Shown in pieces: positions 1 to 10,965 of a stretch of DNA of 64,000 nucleotides. How positions within the stretch are numbered: the first letter of the stretch is position 1; each line of letters opens with the position of its first letter. The notes beneath the pieces are model-generated. The model saw only the letters and a program-made list of their open reading frames with translations. It did no database searches and was not told where the DNA came from. The DNA comes from Prorocentrum cordatum (lineage: Eukaryota > Sar > Dinophyceae > Prorocentrales > Prorocentraceae), in contig CAUYUJ010014002.1 in NCBI GenBank assembly GCA_963575745.1, positions 963,323 to 1,027,322 on the forward strand, read 5' to 3'. The position numbers and the translations under genes were made by a program.

Positions 1-895
1 AGCCCCGATCTGGCGAGCTGGCAGCTCGGAGCGCCAGCAACCCCTCCCAGGAGGCACGCCACCACCGCTGCGCTGGACAGGGGGGGGAGCGACTGAAGAG
101 GCCGAGGGCCCGACGGCCCACGGGCCAGGCATCGGCCCGCTGGCATGGGCCGCGCGCCAGGGGGGGCTGACAACGTCGAGAAGGGCGGGGGGGGGGCGAG
201 GTGTCGAGGACATCGAGCTCCTGGCGGGCGCGCGTGGAGGTCGCGCTCGCGCCGTTGGCGAAGCTGAGGAGGCGAGGCCGAGGAGGGAAGCAGCAGGCCG
301 CTTCGGGGCGCACTGGGCGCAACCTGGTCTACGCCATGCCTTTGCTGTGCGCCTCCCCCGCGGCGACTATGCGCCGCGGGCGGCGGGGGCGGCAACTGCC
401 AGAGCTCGAGCATATCGGCGTCAGCATCATCGAAGGCATGACGCTGCAGGCTGAGGAGGAGAGGAAGGCTGCGGTGCGCAGAGACCACCCTCAGAGCACG
501 AAGGGAATTTGCAGCTGGCTGGCAGAGACAGAGGCGCAGACAGGGGCGCTCCGCACCACCACGAAGCCGCCGACGAGAAGGGGGGGGAGGCGCGCGCCAG
601 GAACGGCACCATCGACTGCCCCAAGGACATTGTGGTCGCGAAGGCCGAAGCGTCAGAAGATCTGGAGCTGCGAAAGGGTGCCACACCGCAGGCGCACCAA
701 GTTGCTGCAGGACCTTGGAGCGCGCGCGGGGGAGACCGAGGCGCCCATCTGAGCGCGGGGGAGCCTGGGCACGGCGCTCATCTGGGAGCCAGGCCGACGG
801 CAGGGCGTGGACAAGCTGAGCTGCAGCGACATCCGGCGCTTGCCGCGGGGGGGCAGACAGGCGATCGTCGACTTGTCCAACGCGTGCGAGAGGAG
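1..895. other. GC-rich stretch, no supported gene
   Basis: I see no recognisable protein, RNA gene or strong repeat here. The open frames are Arg/Gly/Ala-rich, overlap on both strands and look like by-products of high GC. Confidence 0.5.
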
Positions 896-1026
896 GTGGC
901 AGTTGCTCTGCTCGGTGGTGATCGTCGGACGTGGCAGTTGCTCTGCTCGGTGGACGTGGCAGTTGCTCTGCTCTGCAGGCAGACAGGCGATCGTCGGACG
1001 TGGCAGTTGCTCTGCTCGGTGGTGAT
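896..1026 (+). repeat. Nested minisatellite, 18-bp core
   Basis: The core GTGGCAGTTGCTCTGCTC occurs at 896, 931, 956 and 1000. A second word, CAGACAGGCGATCGTCG, occurs at 854 and 980, so the array is a duplication within a duplication. Spacings are 35, 25 and 44 bp. Confidence 0.9.
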
Positions 1027-1125
1027 GGCCGCGCCGAAGCCTGCCAAGGGCGACAGGGCGCCGGCGCTGCTGTTGGCCGGGCATCGGGGCAGCGCCCGGG
1101 GATGCTGGACAGCCGAGCCAGCGCG

Positions 1126-1357
1126 AAGATGAAGCGGAGGGCGCGAAGCTTCAGCGTAAAGCAGTCGCGGCCAAGTACACGGACAACCGCCACGACGAGG
1201 CAGCAGAGGAGGCCAGAAGGACCATGCGCCAAGCGCTGGTCGCCAGCCTGCTGAGGGCAGCCGCCAGAGGAGCGCGCCAGGAACAGACAGAGGCGGAGGC
1301 CCAAGCCGAGGCGCCAGCAGAGGCCACCACGGCGGCAGAGGTCAAGCTGCCAGCATA
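1126..1357 (+). other. Ala/Glu-rich open segment, possible exon or decayed ORF
   Basis: One plus-strand frame, open for about 75 codons to a TAA at 1355-1357, encodes an Ala/Glu/Arg-rich helix-prone stretch (for example AAEEARRTMRQALVASLLRA). The composition fits a coiled coil. No family is recognised, no start codon or splice site was found, and the flanks are plain GC-rich DNA. It could be a fragment of a host gene or chance. Confidence 0.2.
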
Positions 1358-1685
1358 AACAGAGGGCAAGGCGCGGGCGCAGGCGGAGGCCGAAGAAAAG
1401 GCCGCTGGCAGAGGCAGAGGAACCGGTGCGGGCGTCGGCGGAGGCCGAAGACAAGTCGGCATCAGGAGCAGGCAGAGGCAACAAGGAGCGCGCGGAAGCC
1501 GCCGCCACCGCGCGGCGTTGCGCGAGACCCCGCCAGCATAAGGGGCCCGCCAGGCCCGCCGCCGCCGCCAACGCCCGCCCCGCCCGCCCCGCCCAGCATG
1601 AAGCTCTGAGCTGGGGGATAGCGCGGGCGCGGGTGGCGGCAGATTCGTCGACATCAGGCTTTGTAGGGATCTCCGTTGGAATATC

Positions 1686-1872
1686 CTGCTCCTCCGCCTC
1701 CATCTCCCTCTCCTCCTCCTCCTCCCCCCCCTCCTCCTCCTCCTCCACTTCCTCCCCCTCCTCCTCCTCATCCTCCTCCTCTTCCTCCTCCTCCTCCTCT
1801 TGCTCGTCCTCCTCCTCCTCGAGCTCCTCCTGCCCCTCCCCTTCCTCCTCCTCCTCCTCCTCCTCCTCCTCT
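1686..1872 (+). repeat. (TCC)n polypyrimidine tract, left flank of LINE
   Basis: An imperfect TCC microsatellite with CTT, GCC and CAT variants. It ends exactly where the relict spliced leader begins at 1873. A similar tract lies at the other end of the element (10734-10965), so the element may sit inside an older TCC array. Confidence 0.9.
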
Positions 1873-1894
1873 TCCGTGGCCATTTTGGCTCAAC
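1873..1894 (+). other. Relict dinoflagellate spliced leader
   Basis: This matches the dinoflagellate 22-nt leader at 20 of 22 positions; the differences are A to G at position 6 and G to C at the last. The diagnostic core GCCATTTTGGCTCAA is intact. Dinoflagellate mRNAs receive this leader by trans-splicing, so a genomic copy at the 5' edge of a retroelement is the mark of reverse transcription of a mature trans-spliced mRNA. The ORF1 start lies 110 bp downstream. Confidence 0.8.
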
Positions 1895-2003
1895 GTTCAA
1901 TGCTGCGGTGGGCCGTGCCCGCTGGCGTTGCACGGGCGCCGCTGTCACCGCGGCCAGACCGCCAAGGGGCCTCGCAGCCCCGCGCCCGCGCGCGCGCCCG
2001 CCC

Positions 2004-3148
2004 ATGCCAGATGGTCCCAAGAAGAAGAAGGGTCGTACCGTACGTGCTGCTGACGACGTCGGGGCACCTGATGGCGCTCCTGCTCGGCCCCCACCAGAAG
2101 AAGATGACGTTCGCTCTCGGTCCAATCGGGGTTCCTCCAGCGACGATGGCAGCGACCGCGTGGGCGCGGAGGGCTGGGGCGTTCATATCAAAGGACTCAT
2201 CCATGGTGAACTTCAAGCAAAGTTCCACGCGTTCCAGTCAGAGGTCACCGAACTGGTCACCGCCTCTGCCAGCAAAGTGGCCATCTCTGCTGTTGACCCT
2301 GACATGGCAGCCATTCGTGGAGTGGAAGCAGCAGTGCAACAGGCACCGCAGACGTGCAAGACTCAATTGGAGGCGCAGGCCAGGCCCGAGCTCGAGGCGA
2401 CGCAGCGGAGGCTTCAAGGGCAGATCGACCCCCTCCAAGCACAGGTGCGTGATGTCGATGGACGGACGGAGAACCTGGCCAGTGAGATGGGACAGATGCG
2501 CGGCATGGTGGATGAACTTCGACGAGAACTACAGGTGGCCAACCGGCAACCACCCCCACCCAAGCCAGCTCTTGGTTTCGCTCGCGAAGTCGATGGAACG
2601 ATTCTCAAAGTGGGGGCACCTACGCTTGTCAAGAAGAGCGATGTCCAGGGCTCCATCGGCAACTGGCTCAACTATGCGAAGGTTGACGGCTGCGCATTCA
2701 GCGGCGACGACCAGGACAAGTGATTCACGTTGCAGTTCAACGGTGCTGTTGGCATCGCAGGGAAGAAGGTGCTGGCGGCTCTTGCGGCCTTGCGGCTCCC
2801 AGGAAAAAGGACAGTGGATGCGTTTCCCGATGCCGGCTGCCAGCGGCGGCAGCGCCCAGCTCCATGCCGGCCCCGACAAGAACCCGCACCAGATCAAGTT
2901 GGAGATCGTTGGGGAGAAGATGGTCTCAGTTCTCAGAGAGCTACCGAGACTTCAAGTTCTTCTTCGATCGGCAAAATGGCTGGATTTCAGAGAATTGGAA
3001 TCCTATTGCGCGCATCGAGCCTCGAACTGGGCGCGAACCCACCAAGATCAACTGGCACGACGCAGCGATCTCGGCCAGACAATGGACACGCGTTGATGTA
3101 CGACGATTGCTTGAGCCCATCGCAGCACAGACGGCTGCCTCAGAATAA
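2004..3148 (+). pseudogene. LINE ORF1-like coiled-coil protein, decayed
   Basis: The start is ATG 2004, the first ATG after the spliced-leader relict. The N-terminus carries a basic cluster, PKKKKGR, like a nuclear localisation signal. Residues about 75-185 are heptad-rich, Gln/Glu/Arg-rich and probably coiled coil. The first frame stops at TGA 2721-2723. The same frame continues after it with a sensible sequence (FTLQFNGAVGIAGKK), then the reading passes to a second frame near 2800 and a third near 2940, ending at 3148 after a conserved-looking block (NGWISENWNPIARIEP). In LINEs, ORF1 proteins bind element RNA; that role is inferred from position and coiled coil only. One stop and two frameshifts make it non-functional. 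Confidence 0.6.
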
Positions 3149-3194
3149 TCGCTTTAGCACGTTCGACGACATCTTAATTCACAGCGTTCTTGGC

Positions 3195-4220
3195 AACACT
3201 GCGCCTAGGACGGCCGTGCTGACTTTCACGACGTGGAACGCCAGGGCATGTCTGCGATGGCGAGGTCAGCAGGCAACGGCGAAAACGGGTTACATGCAAC
3301 AAGCATGAGTCACGTTGTCGGTCTTTGCGCTCCAAGAGGTGCACCAGTCTCGGGTTGAATTACGACGTTTCATGCAGCGCTCGGCGCCTGGCTCCACGTC
3401 CTTTGTTTCCTCGAACACGGACGCCCATGGACATGCCCGTGGAGGAGTGGCAACGGTGGTACCATTGTCATCTACATCAGCGGTGGCATCCTACTCTCGC
3501 CCATTGCTCCGTGGGCGGGCGCTCAGAACTTGGCTGATGGGCTTGCGCTCTGAGATTCTCAATTACAACATACACAATCATGATATTACGAAAGATGACG
3601 TTCGCATGAGATCGGCGGAATGTTTGGTATATCTTTCCTGGGCTCAGGTTGATCCTCGTGTCCGCCTGGTCGTGGTCTGTGGGGATCTCAACTCTGCGGC
3701 GTCGGACCCGCTTCATTTAGCACTACCTGCCCAGCAACGTTAAGCACATGCCACAAACAACAACAGGATGCCCATGACGATATGGACACAAGCCTTGGAT
3801 ATAATGCTCGAAGTGGCGGCGGAAGACCCCACTCATTATTGTTAGGATCCACACTCGTTGGCACGAATCGACCGCGTGTGGTTCTCCGAGCCGGGATGGA
3901 TGTCCTGCCATCTTCATCGCAACGCATCGGTAGTCTCTTCCCCTGAATCACTCCATGCCCAAGCGGTTTCGGATCATGTTGCGCTCCGGGTTCAGCTGCC
4001 GCATCGGGCTCTTGATGATCAGTACCGACGACCTGTTCCTGGTTTTAAATATCAGCGTGCGGAGTTCAAGAAGAGATTGGACAGGCTTATTCAGAAATAT
4101 GGCAAGTGCCTGGCGGACATGCCCCCTCCTCGGCAGCTCGAGCGCTGCAAGACTCTGATGGATGCGGCCGCGCATGATACATTACAGAAGATTCTAGTGG
4201 ATGGTGACGCGAGCTTGTAG
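3195..4220 (+). pseudogene. LINE endonuclease (EEP/APE-like), decayed
   Basis: All hallmarks of the exonuclease-endonuclease-phosphatase fold appear in order, but spread over frames: TTWNARA near 3230 (the WN motif), FALQEVH near 3325 (catalytic Glu), RGGVATVV near 3450, VVVCGDLNSAASDP near 3670 (GDxN), and VSDHVAL near 3975 (terminal SDH). A TGA at 3306-3308 splits the first part, and a frameshift lies between the GDxN block and the SDH block. In APE-type LINEs this domain nicks target DNA to prime reverse transcription. A basic helical linker (3995-4220) leads toward the RT. Confidence 0.75.
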
Positions 4221-4460
4221 GCGCAGCAGATCTATGCCAGGCAAGCAGCGCGGGCGATATGGCGACAATTGACACGATGCTTGCGCAACAGATTGCGAAC
4301 TCTTCTGAGGTGTTCAGGAGTTGCGGTGATATCACTGCCGATGGATCGGTCCGTCTCGTCCAACGGTCCGCCTTCCAAGCACGGGTGGGAACTATTCATC
4401 TTCGCGCAGCCGAGCTTGAATGCGCACAACTTCAGAATAGCGTAGTACACGGCAAAGAGC

Positions 4461-6059
4461 GTGCAAAAGGCCTCCCAAGGGGCATTGTCTGCAGCGCAAA
4501 GGAAAGCCCAACTTTGGGTGCCCTGTGGCACGAGGCTAACCTTACGTGCTGTGCAAGTTGGGGAGGCGCTTCTGTCAGACCCTGAAGACAAGTTGGAAGC
4601 CTCGGTCAACTATTGGGCGCCGATTGCAGCACCTCCTCCATCTTGTTCTGCACATGCTGCAGTATACGCCAAGCGCTTCGTCAAGACGTGTGTCTTTGAT
4701 GGAATGCAACCGCCGCCCTTACAGATGTTACAACGTACACTCAGGCGAATGGCTCCATCAAGATCGGCCCCTGGAGTTGATGGACTCCCGTGCGCAGCGC
4801 GGGCCGCGCATGAACAGGGAGCGGTCGTTATCTGGCAAGCTTGTTGCTGGATGATTGACGGCCGGGCGTTATTCCCCTCGGCAGGAGCTGCGCCTCAAGC
4901 GTTGCTGCCAAAAGGTTGCCGCGCTGGCGACGATGATGAGCGAATTGTGGTGCGGGCCCCAGACGCAGTGCGCACTCTTGGCCTTCGAAACACCGACGCG
5001 AAAGTTAGTTCGGCGACCCTCAGCATTGCCTTCTCCCCGGTCGTGCGGCAAACCATTTCTTCGGCACAAAGGGGATTCATAGCTGGTCGTCAGTTTACGT
5101 CCAACATCTTGGAGCTTGGCGCGATGGCGCGCATTGCTTCTTTGCAACCGCAGGTAGAGTGCAAACGACCTCTTCTGGTTGCGCTGGACTTCGGCCAAGT
5201 TTTCCCGAACCCTAACCAGCAGTGCCTTTTCACGGTCCTCGCAGCTGTGCAGCTGCCGTCGGCATTCCTCGCGGCGTGCCGCTCGCTGTATGCATCGATT
5301 ACTGCAGGTGGGAGCATCGCGGGGATCACCAAAGAGTTGTCCTGCGTTCTATGTAGGATTCTTCAGGGGCGTGCGCTCTCGGGATGTTTCATCGCTGCGG
5401 CCACATCCCCATTTCCTGAAGATCTCCAATTCGGTCTTGAGGCTCGGCACCGCGGTATCTTTCGGGCATGTGCTGATGACATCGGTGGGGTATTATACGA
5501 TCGCCTCGACCTTCGCTACCCGGCGCGAGTCATGAAAGTAGCTGAGAAGATTGTGAATTTGAAGCTCAAGCCGTCGACGTGTGTGATCGTCCCGCTAGCG
5601 TCGGCCATTCACCCTGGGATAGTCACCAGCTTGAGGCAGTGCTTAGCGCCCCTCGCCCCCGAATGGATCGCCTGCCGGATCGGGGCCACGTTGCTGTATC
5701 TCGGCATGTGGATTGGACCAGCGACGTCGGGAGTTTGCTCTTGGCCTGCTCCTTGGGGCAAGTATAAGGCGCGGGTGGCTGCTCTGGCCTCATCTGCTGC
5801 TCCAGCTTCTTTCAATGCTATCAACTACGTGGCCCATGCCCTGCCGACGAGGAGCTACGTTGCACAATTCCAGCCTCTACCCAAGCAGTTACTTCAGCAA
5901 GATATTCACGTCCTGGTTCGCCTTCTTCGTCTACCTGGTGGCGCCTTAAGATACATCGGTTTTCTCTTGCCTGGGACAATGGGGAGGGCCCAAACTTCGT
6001 GCACTGGGCCCCTCATGCGAAGCGACGCTGATACGGTCTGGGTTTTCCATTCATCCTGA
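4461..6059 (+). pseudogene. Reverse transcriptase of LINE, one open frame
   Basis: An uninterrupted frame of 532 codons carries the non-LTR RT motif series: APGVDGLP (motif 0), RTLGLRNTDAKV, SAQRGFIAGRQ, ALDFGQVF with the motif A Asp at residue 243, QGRALSG (motif B), CADDIGG with the motif C Asp pair at residues 339-340, LKLKPSTC (motif D) and YLGMWIG (motif E). The catalytic Asp residues are kept. It belongs to the same transcript unit as the endonuclease upstream and the zinc knuckle downstream, but frameshifts separate them, so it cannot make the full polyprotein. I call it a pseudogene although this segment itself is intact. The linker at 4259-4585 (another frame) is probably the connecting region. 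Confidence 0.85.
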
Positions 6060-6790
6060 ACATGCTGGGTATCTCACTCTGCCTCGTCGCGCGGCTGAGC
6101 GCTGGGCACCTCATCGCGCACTGGCTGATATGCATGGCCAGTTCTCTGCCCGCTTTTGGGCTCGTTTGTCGATCTGGTAGCGGACGCGGCAAAACTCAAC
6201 ACATCTGCGGGGGCATTCGCTGCTCGTGGCCTCATCCAGGAACGCCCAGAGGCGCGACGCTTGATTCGGGGGACGGCTTATACGGCCGCTGTTCAGAACA
6301 TGATGATACCATTCTTGTTCAATGCCAAAGGGAGCGACTCGCGGCTGATTGACGCAACCATCAAGCGCTGGACGAAATGATTCCCGCACAAAGCTGATGA
6401 GCTCGCCGACATCGGTTGGAGCGCTCTCAAAGATAAGCTGCTGGCCTATCCTACAGCATGGGCAGATACGTCACTTCAGGTACTAGGCGGTGGCTGGCTT
6501 ACGACAGCTCGTATTTCATCGCCGACTAGCGTCCGCTCTTGCATTTTCGGTTGTGACGGTTCCCGCGACGAGATCAGTCACTACTGGGAATGTCGTAGTC
6601 TCGCTTGGGGCATCGCTATGGCTAAGACGGGGGGACGCATCCCCTTACATGGGGACGTCTTTGACCGCTGGGGGTTGCGGGGGGGGGGGGGGGGCTGCGA
6701 CGACGGCTTAATGAACCTACAGCGCGCCACCATCATCTACCACGATGTGCGCCACTCAGACTTCGTCGACCCCGATGACCTTCTTCATGC
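6060..6790 (+). pseudogene. LINE polyprotein C-terminus with CCHC-type zinc knuckle
   Basis: The reading continues after the RT frame with one or more frameshifts (ADAAKLNTSAGAFAARGL near 6190; WSALKDKLLAYPTAW near 6420). At 6540-6593 there is a C-x3-C-x8-H-x3-C motif (CIFGCDGSRDEISHYWEC), the zinc knuckle usual at the end of non-LTR RT polyproteins, followed by a short helix (LQRATIIYHDVRHSD) near 6720. A run of about 18 G at 6676-6694 is a likely frameshift or assembly trouble spot. Confidence 0.7.
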
Positions 6791-6931
6791 TCCCCGAGGG
6801 GCGATCCGAACGAGGGCCGTGGCAAGCCAACGACGGGGCGTGGTCGGCTACATCGCAGGCCTGTAGAGGCGATTCGCCCATGGGCTCACTTCCGCACAGA
6901 AGAGCGCCCACACGTCCCACGCCCAGTACAA

Positions 6932-8026
6932 TTGTTCCTACCTCTTCCTGAAGGCCAACGTACGCTTCACAACCTGCTTCCTCACCGTGTTCGGTTTCCA
7001 CATTCCTGGGGGGAACGCCGTTTTTCCATTCCACCGACGGAGGGAATTGGAGAGATAATGACGGCTCGGGTTGCCGAATTGGGTCAGGTGGCACAGCTTT
7101 GGGCGCGCAATTGGGTTGGTTCCATCGTCTTTGTGAGCAATGGCCTATCAGACTTCGAAGACTGGATGACATGGGCAACGGGCTTCCTGACGATCGTGCT
7201 GCGCTATAGGAGCTTTTTGGGTGCTCTCCCTGCCGGTGTGCCGACACTGGATTGCCGCGCGGTCTTTGTTGCTGGTCTAGCCAACGCTGAATGGCACAAT
7301 TCGGCACGTGGTCGTGGCTGTCTTTCTTCAGCACATGGCGGAACCACGACACGCCCAGTCGGATCTCTGGCCCCTTGTTGCGAGGGAGCGAGGGCACGTC
7401 TTGCTTGCTTGCTAATCGCGGGTGGGACACCAAACCTCGGCTTTTCTCAAAGTCACCAGCGAGGTAGCCGAGGATATGGAACTGCTGCAGCAAGAAGCTA
7501 GCCATTTTCTTCCTGAGTTGGAAGTTCTTGGTCAAGACGGCCTGGATGAGCTTGGCCGTCTAGCAGGAGAGCTTGGTCGGCTGATGCGCGACTCCGACTG
7601 CTGCGAGCCAGCCGTCAGCCGTCCGACGCTGGATCCTTTTACGGAGCGTGTTAAGCCTCTCGGTGGGCGATGCGCTTGACCTGCCTCGCATAAACCACCC
7701 GCGCTATGTTGCGCTGGTGGATCGCATCGGTGTTTGGTCACAGAACTGTATTCCTATGCTGGTTATCTCCAGCAGCGGGAGCGACTTCCAACAGTGGCTG
7801 GAACGGTGCGTGTCGTATGTCGCTGACAGGCTACGTTGCTATGACTTCAGGGATCTTTTCAAGTGCGCGGCCGACGCAAGCTCGGACAGCACTCGGCGCT
7901 GGAATATGGCGATCGAGCTTTGCATGTATGGCTGGTACTCGGGGGCGATCCCTCGGGGACGTTTGCGTCAACAGGTGCAGCATCAATGGCCTTTGCACGA
8001 GCGCCGTCGATTCATTTTGCTGAGAT
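6932..8026 (+). pseudogene. Degraded coding region with two related modules, family unknown
   Basis: Two stretches in different frames look alike: IVFVSNGLSDFEDW near 7120-7165 and MLVISSSGSDFQQW near 7755-7800, each preceded by an Arg/Val/Leu helix ending in a Trp, and followed by a helix with LR. This suggests an ancient tandem duplication of a domain of roughly 200 residues. I do not recognise the family. It lies between the zinc knuckle of the LINE and the acidic repeat modules, so it may be part of the element 3' region. Frames are broken several times. Confidence 0.35.
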
Positions 8027-8126
8027 AAAAAGAGATGACATTGCTGCGACAGATGGATTGGCGCCCGAATATCACGATAATGCCCGTCGAAGAGCGCGCT
8101 GACCTAGTGCGCAACCAGATGTATGT

Positions 8127-9421
8127 TTGGACCATGCGCCCCCTAGGGCTACCCAACCGCAGCTATACCTATTACCTCATCTTCACCGTCAAGCTCAGCT
8201 TGAGCACAGGTCGGACAATGGGACTTACCCTGACGACGATGACGGGAGTCTGGGAGAAGACGGGTACCCTAACCCTACCGATGTCGACATTGAGCGCATG
8301 GTGGAAGCAGCGGGTGCAGTGGCGGCCTCGTCAGCAGTTGCCACGGCGCCTGCGTTTCTTGAAGACGACGCGATGGATCCTGCTGAATACTCGCACCACT
8401 TTGGGTTGACTCGGACCGACGATGTATTCGAAGTACAAGTGCAGATGGCGCAGCAGCGGTCTCGGGACCTTGAACGCTGCGAGAATGGGATTGCTACTGC
8501 CGCTTCTTCCTCGGCCCCGCCTGAAGCACCATCGTCTCCTGCAGTGGCAGATTCACTTGTAGACGATATGTTCAAACGTACAGTGGCAACGCGCGACTTG
8601 AGTGGGATATACCATGATGGGACACAGGGTGGAGTGTATCATTGTGGTTCTATGGCCTCTTCGACGGGAAATCCCGTCGGCACCGCGAGCGCCAGCGCAG
8701 AGCAGACACTGCATGGAACCAGCGAGGCGGGCATGCATGCTAGTGGCGCGGAGAGCAGTGGACAAAGGTGTGCAGACATTGAAGAACCCTTAGCCTTCAA
8801 TCAACTTCGGGCACTACAGACGGTTTGCGTTTTCGTCAAGCCAGCAGTCTCCACCGCACACGACGGGACACCGATGGTGAACGAGAGTGCGTACGTTCTG
8901 ACGCCGTCGCAGCTGATCACGGCCTCTCTGGTTCTGGACGCACACTATGCTCTTCCTGATGACCAACGAGAGCTTGTTCTGTGGCTGCTCCATCACCCTG
9001 GGTCTCGGTTGGAAATGAACAGTGAATCTGGACCTTGCGCACCCTGCTGGCGTAGAAATCGAGCTCGCCTTTTCGGGATGATGGGGATGATATCTTCGAC
9101 GAGCTCATGCTGGATCACGCTGCGGAAGACTCTGGTGGTGAGAATGGAACTGCGTTGTGCCCCGACGTGGGAATGGCCACCGAGGCTGCCCCCGACTCCG
9201 ATGATGATGTCGTGTTTGCCCAAGCTCTTGCTGCTTCCATGGCGTCTGGCCTGGGAGGCACGGCGCGTCATGGCGATGATGTTTTGGAGGCCGCGAGGGA
9301 TGGCTTCCTCTCAACCGCGTGTGCCCCAACTGCTGACACGGCGCCCGACTGGCAGGTCGTTATCTTGGGGGCGACTCTGGGGAGGCTCCTCTGCCCGCCC
9401 TGGATCAGATCGCGATGAGTA
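8127..9421 (+). pseudogene. Repeat module 1 of acidic LINE-tail protein
   Basis: The plus frame from 8127 encodes an acidic, Ser/Ala-rich protein (residues about 30-290), then a compact conserved block near 8890-9010: TPSQLITASLVLDAHY followed by DQRELVLWLLHHP. A frameshift near 9030-9100 moves the reading to the frame that carries SDDDVVFAQALAASMASG. That has the pattern acidic-hydrophobic-xx-Ala-hydrophobic-xx-Ser of a ubiquitin-interacting motif. The same succession recurs about 1077 bp downstream, so this is one unit of a tandem repeat. Function unknown; no catalytic motif is seen. Confidence 0.4.
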
Positions 9422-9924
9422 GCGGCGACGAGCTTGTCTCATCCGGTCCCGCAGAAATCGTTGACCGCAGCGAGGACGGCGACTTCCACAGCTTCAACCC
9501 TGAGGAGATCAGCTGCGCAAGCGGTGCGGCTGTGGGAGAGGTCGCCTCTGCTCCGTCATCTTCGGCACCTCCTGCGGCACCAGCGGCTCCTGCAGTCGAA
9601 GGTCCACATGAAACTGCTGCGCCGAACAGGTCGGAATATCAGTTCAACCATACCTTGGCGGCGCACGGCTGCGCTGTGACATACACTGGTGGAATGGTGG
9701 ATGGGACCCTTCAAGCTAATACTGAGACCTCGTCAGCGGGAGGTGCTTCTGCGTCTTCGCACTCGGACGCAAAACTGCCCCCCCCCCCCCTGCTCAAAGT
9801 GGAGAGCACTTGCCCAGAGGTGGCGCAGCGAGCAGTGGGCAAGGAAGCACATGCGCAGATGAACTCCGAGCCTCCAATCAACTTCGGGCACTCTAATCTG
9901 TCAGCCTTTCCGTCAAGTCCGTGA
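9415..9924 (+). pseudogene. Repeat module 2, acidic Ser/Ala-rich N-terminal part
   Basis: The frame 9415-9924 corresponds to the acidic N-terminal part of module 1. Its segment EDGDFHSFNPEE is echoed again near 10620-10650 (DGDFSDFNSEV), which marks the start of a third unit. Ala/Pro/Ser-rich linkers align between units at DNA level, for example around 8500-8550 and 9540-9600. It ends at a stop just before the conserved block of the next frame, so a frameshift separates the two halves of this module. Confidence 0.35.
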
Positions 9925-10733
9925 TCTCCAACGCTATACATGAGGCACCACAGGTGGACGATGGCGCGATACCGTTGACTCCCTCGCAGCTGATTGCGGC
10001 CACTCTGTTTCTGGACTCACACTATGTCTTTCCCAAAGACCAACGAGAGCTAGTAGTGTGGATGCTGCACCACCCTAGTTCGATCCTGGATGTGGGCAGT
10101 GAATATGGACCCGCGCTCCCCACCAGCTTTGGGACAGACGTCGCAGTTCGTGATGGGGAGGATGAGTTCGACGATGAACTACAGGCCCACGCGTCGGGAG
10201 ACGCTGATAGTGATAATGGAACTGTGCTGAACACCTCCGCGGTCCTGGCTACAGAGACTGTGAACGACTCCGAGGAAGAGGACGAATTCACCAAGGTTCT
10301 TGCTGCTGCCGTGGCGCCTAGCCTAAGCGGTGCGGCAGGTCATGTTCATGATGCCCTGGAGATCGAGAGCGATGGCGTGGAGGGGGTGCAAGAGTGCAAC
10401 AATGGACCAAGTGCTGTGCCCAACCCTACTCATGGGCAAGACGCTGTGGATTATGGAAATGTTCGCCTACCTGATGAAGAGGTTGGAGATGGCAGAGATG
10501 CTGGAGATCAGCGTCCTGGTCTCGCCGGTGGAGATGACCACTTGTCCGCTCATAGTCATGGTGTTGAGATGGACTTTGACGGACAGAGCACCGGCGGCAT
10601 AGCCGTGGTCGCTGGCATTGAGGTGGACGGCGACTTCAGCGACTTCAACTCTGAGGTGGCGGGCGGCGCGGGCAGCTCGGCCGTGGCCTACGCGCGGGTG
10701 GAGGGGTGGCGCGCCTCTTCAGTGGCGTGGGTT
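9921..10733 (+). pseudogene. Repeat module 2 conserved block and start of module 3
   Basis: The frame from 9921 carries TPSQLIAATLFLDSHY and DQRELVVWMLHHP (near 9978-10075), about 75 percent identical to the block of module 1, then an acidic helix (EEEDEFTKVLAAAVAPSLSG) in the position of the UIM-like segment of module 1. From about 10440 an acidic Gly/Asp-rich linker leads into a third, truncated unit that runs into the TCC tract at 10734. The module is new to me. It may be an accessory tail of the retroelement or an unrelated host gene caught next to it. Confidence 0.4.
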
Positions 10734-10965
10734 CCTCCTCCTCCTCTTCCTGCTCCTCCCCCATCCTTCTCCTCCCTTTCCTCCTCCTCCTCCTTCTCGT
10801 CCTCCTCCTCCTCCTCCTCTTCCTCCTCCTCCTCCTCCCCCCCTTGCTCTCCTCCTCCTCGTCCTGCTCCGCTTTCTCCTTCCTTTCCTCCTCCTCCTCC
10901 TCCTCCTCCTCCTCCTCCTCCTCCTCCTCTTGCTCCTCCCCCCTCCTCCTCCTCCCGTCAGCTGA
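10734..10965 (+). repeat. (TCC)n polypyrimidine tract, right flank of LINE
   Basis: TCC/CTC microsatellite of about 230 bp with scattered TTC, CCC and TGC variants, similar in make-up to the tract at 1686-1872. Confidence 0.9.

Larger units (their letters stand above)
1873..10733 (+). mobile_element. Decayed LINE-type (non-LTR) retrotransposon with SL-marked 5' end
   Basis: In order: relict spliced leader (1873), 5' UTR, ORF1-like coiled-coil protein (2004-3148), endonuclease (3195-4220), reverse transcriptase (4461-6059), C-terminal zinc knuckle (6540-6593), then about 3.7 kb of further degraded coding sequence with tandemly repeated modules (6932-10720). TCC tracts flank both sides. The order ORF1, endonuclease, RT, zinc knuckle is that of APE-type LINEs. 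Many stops and frameshifts show it is inactive. The 5' limit is good. The 3' limit is inferred from the second TCC tract, and the part beyond 6790 could be a second insertion or host sequence. Confidence 0.65.

Noticed and set aside
8264-8278. ACCCTAACCCTA, telomere-like
   Set aside because: Only two units inside coding-like sequence; chance is likely. The same holds for a single unit near 5207.
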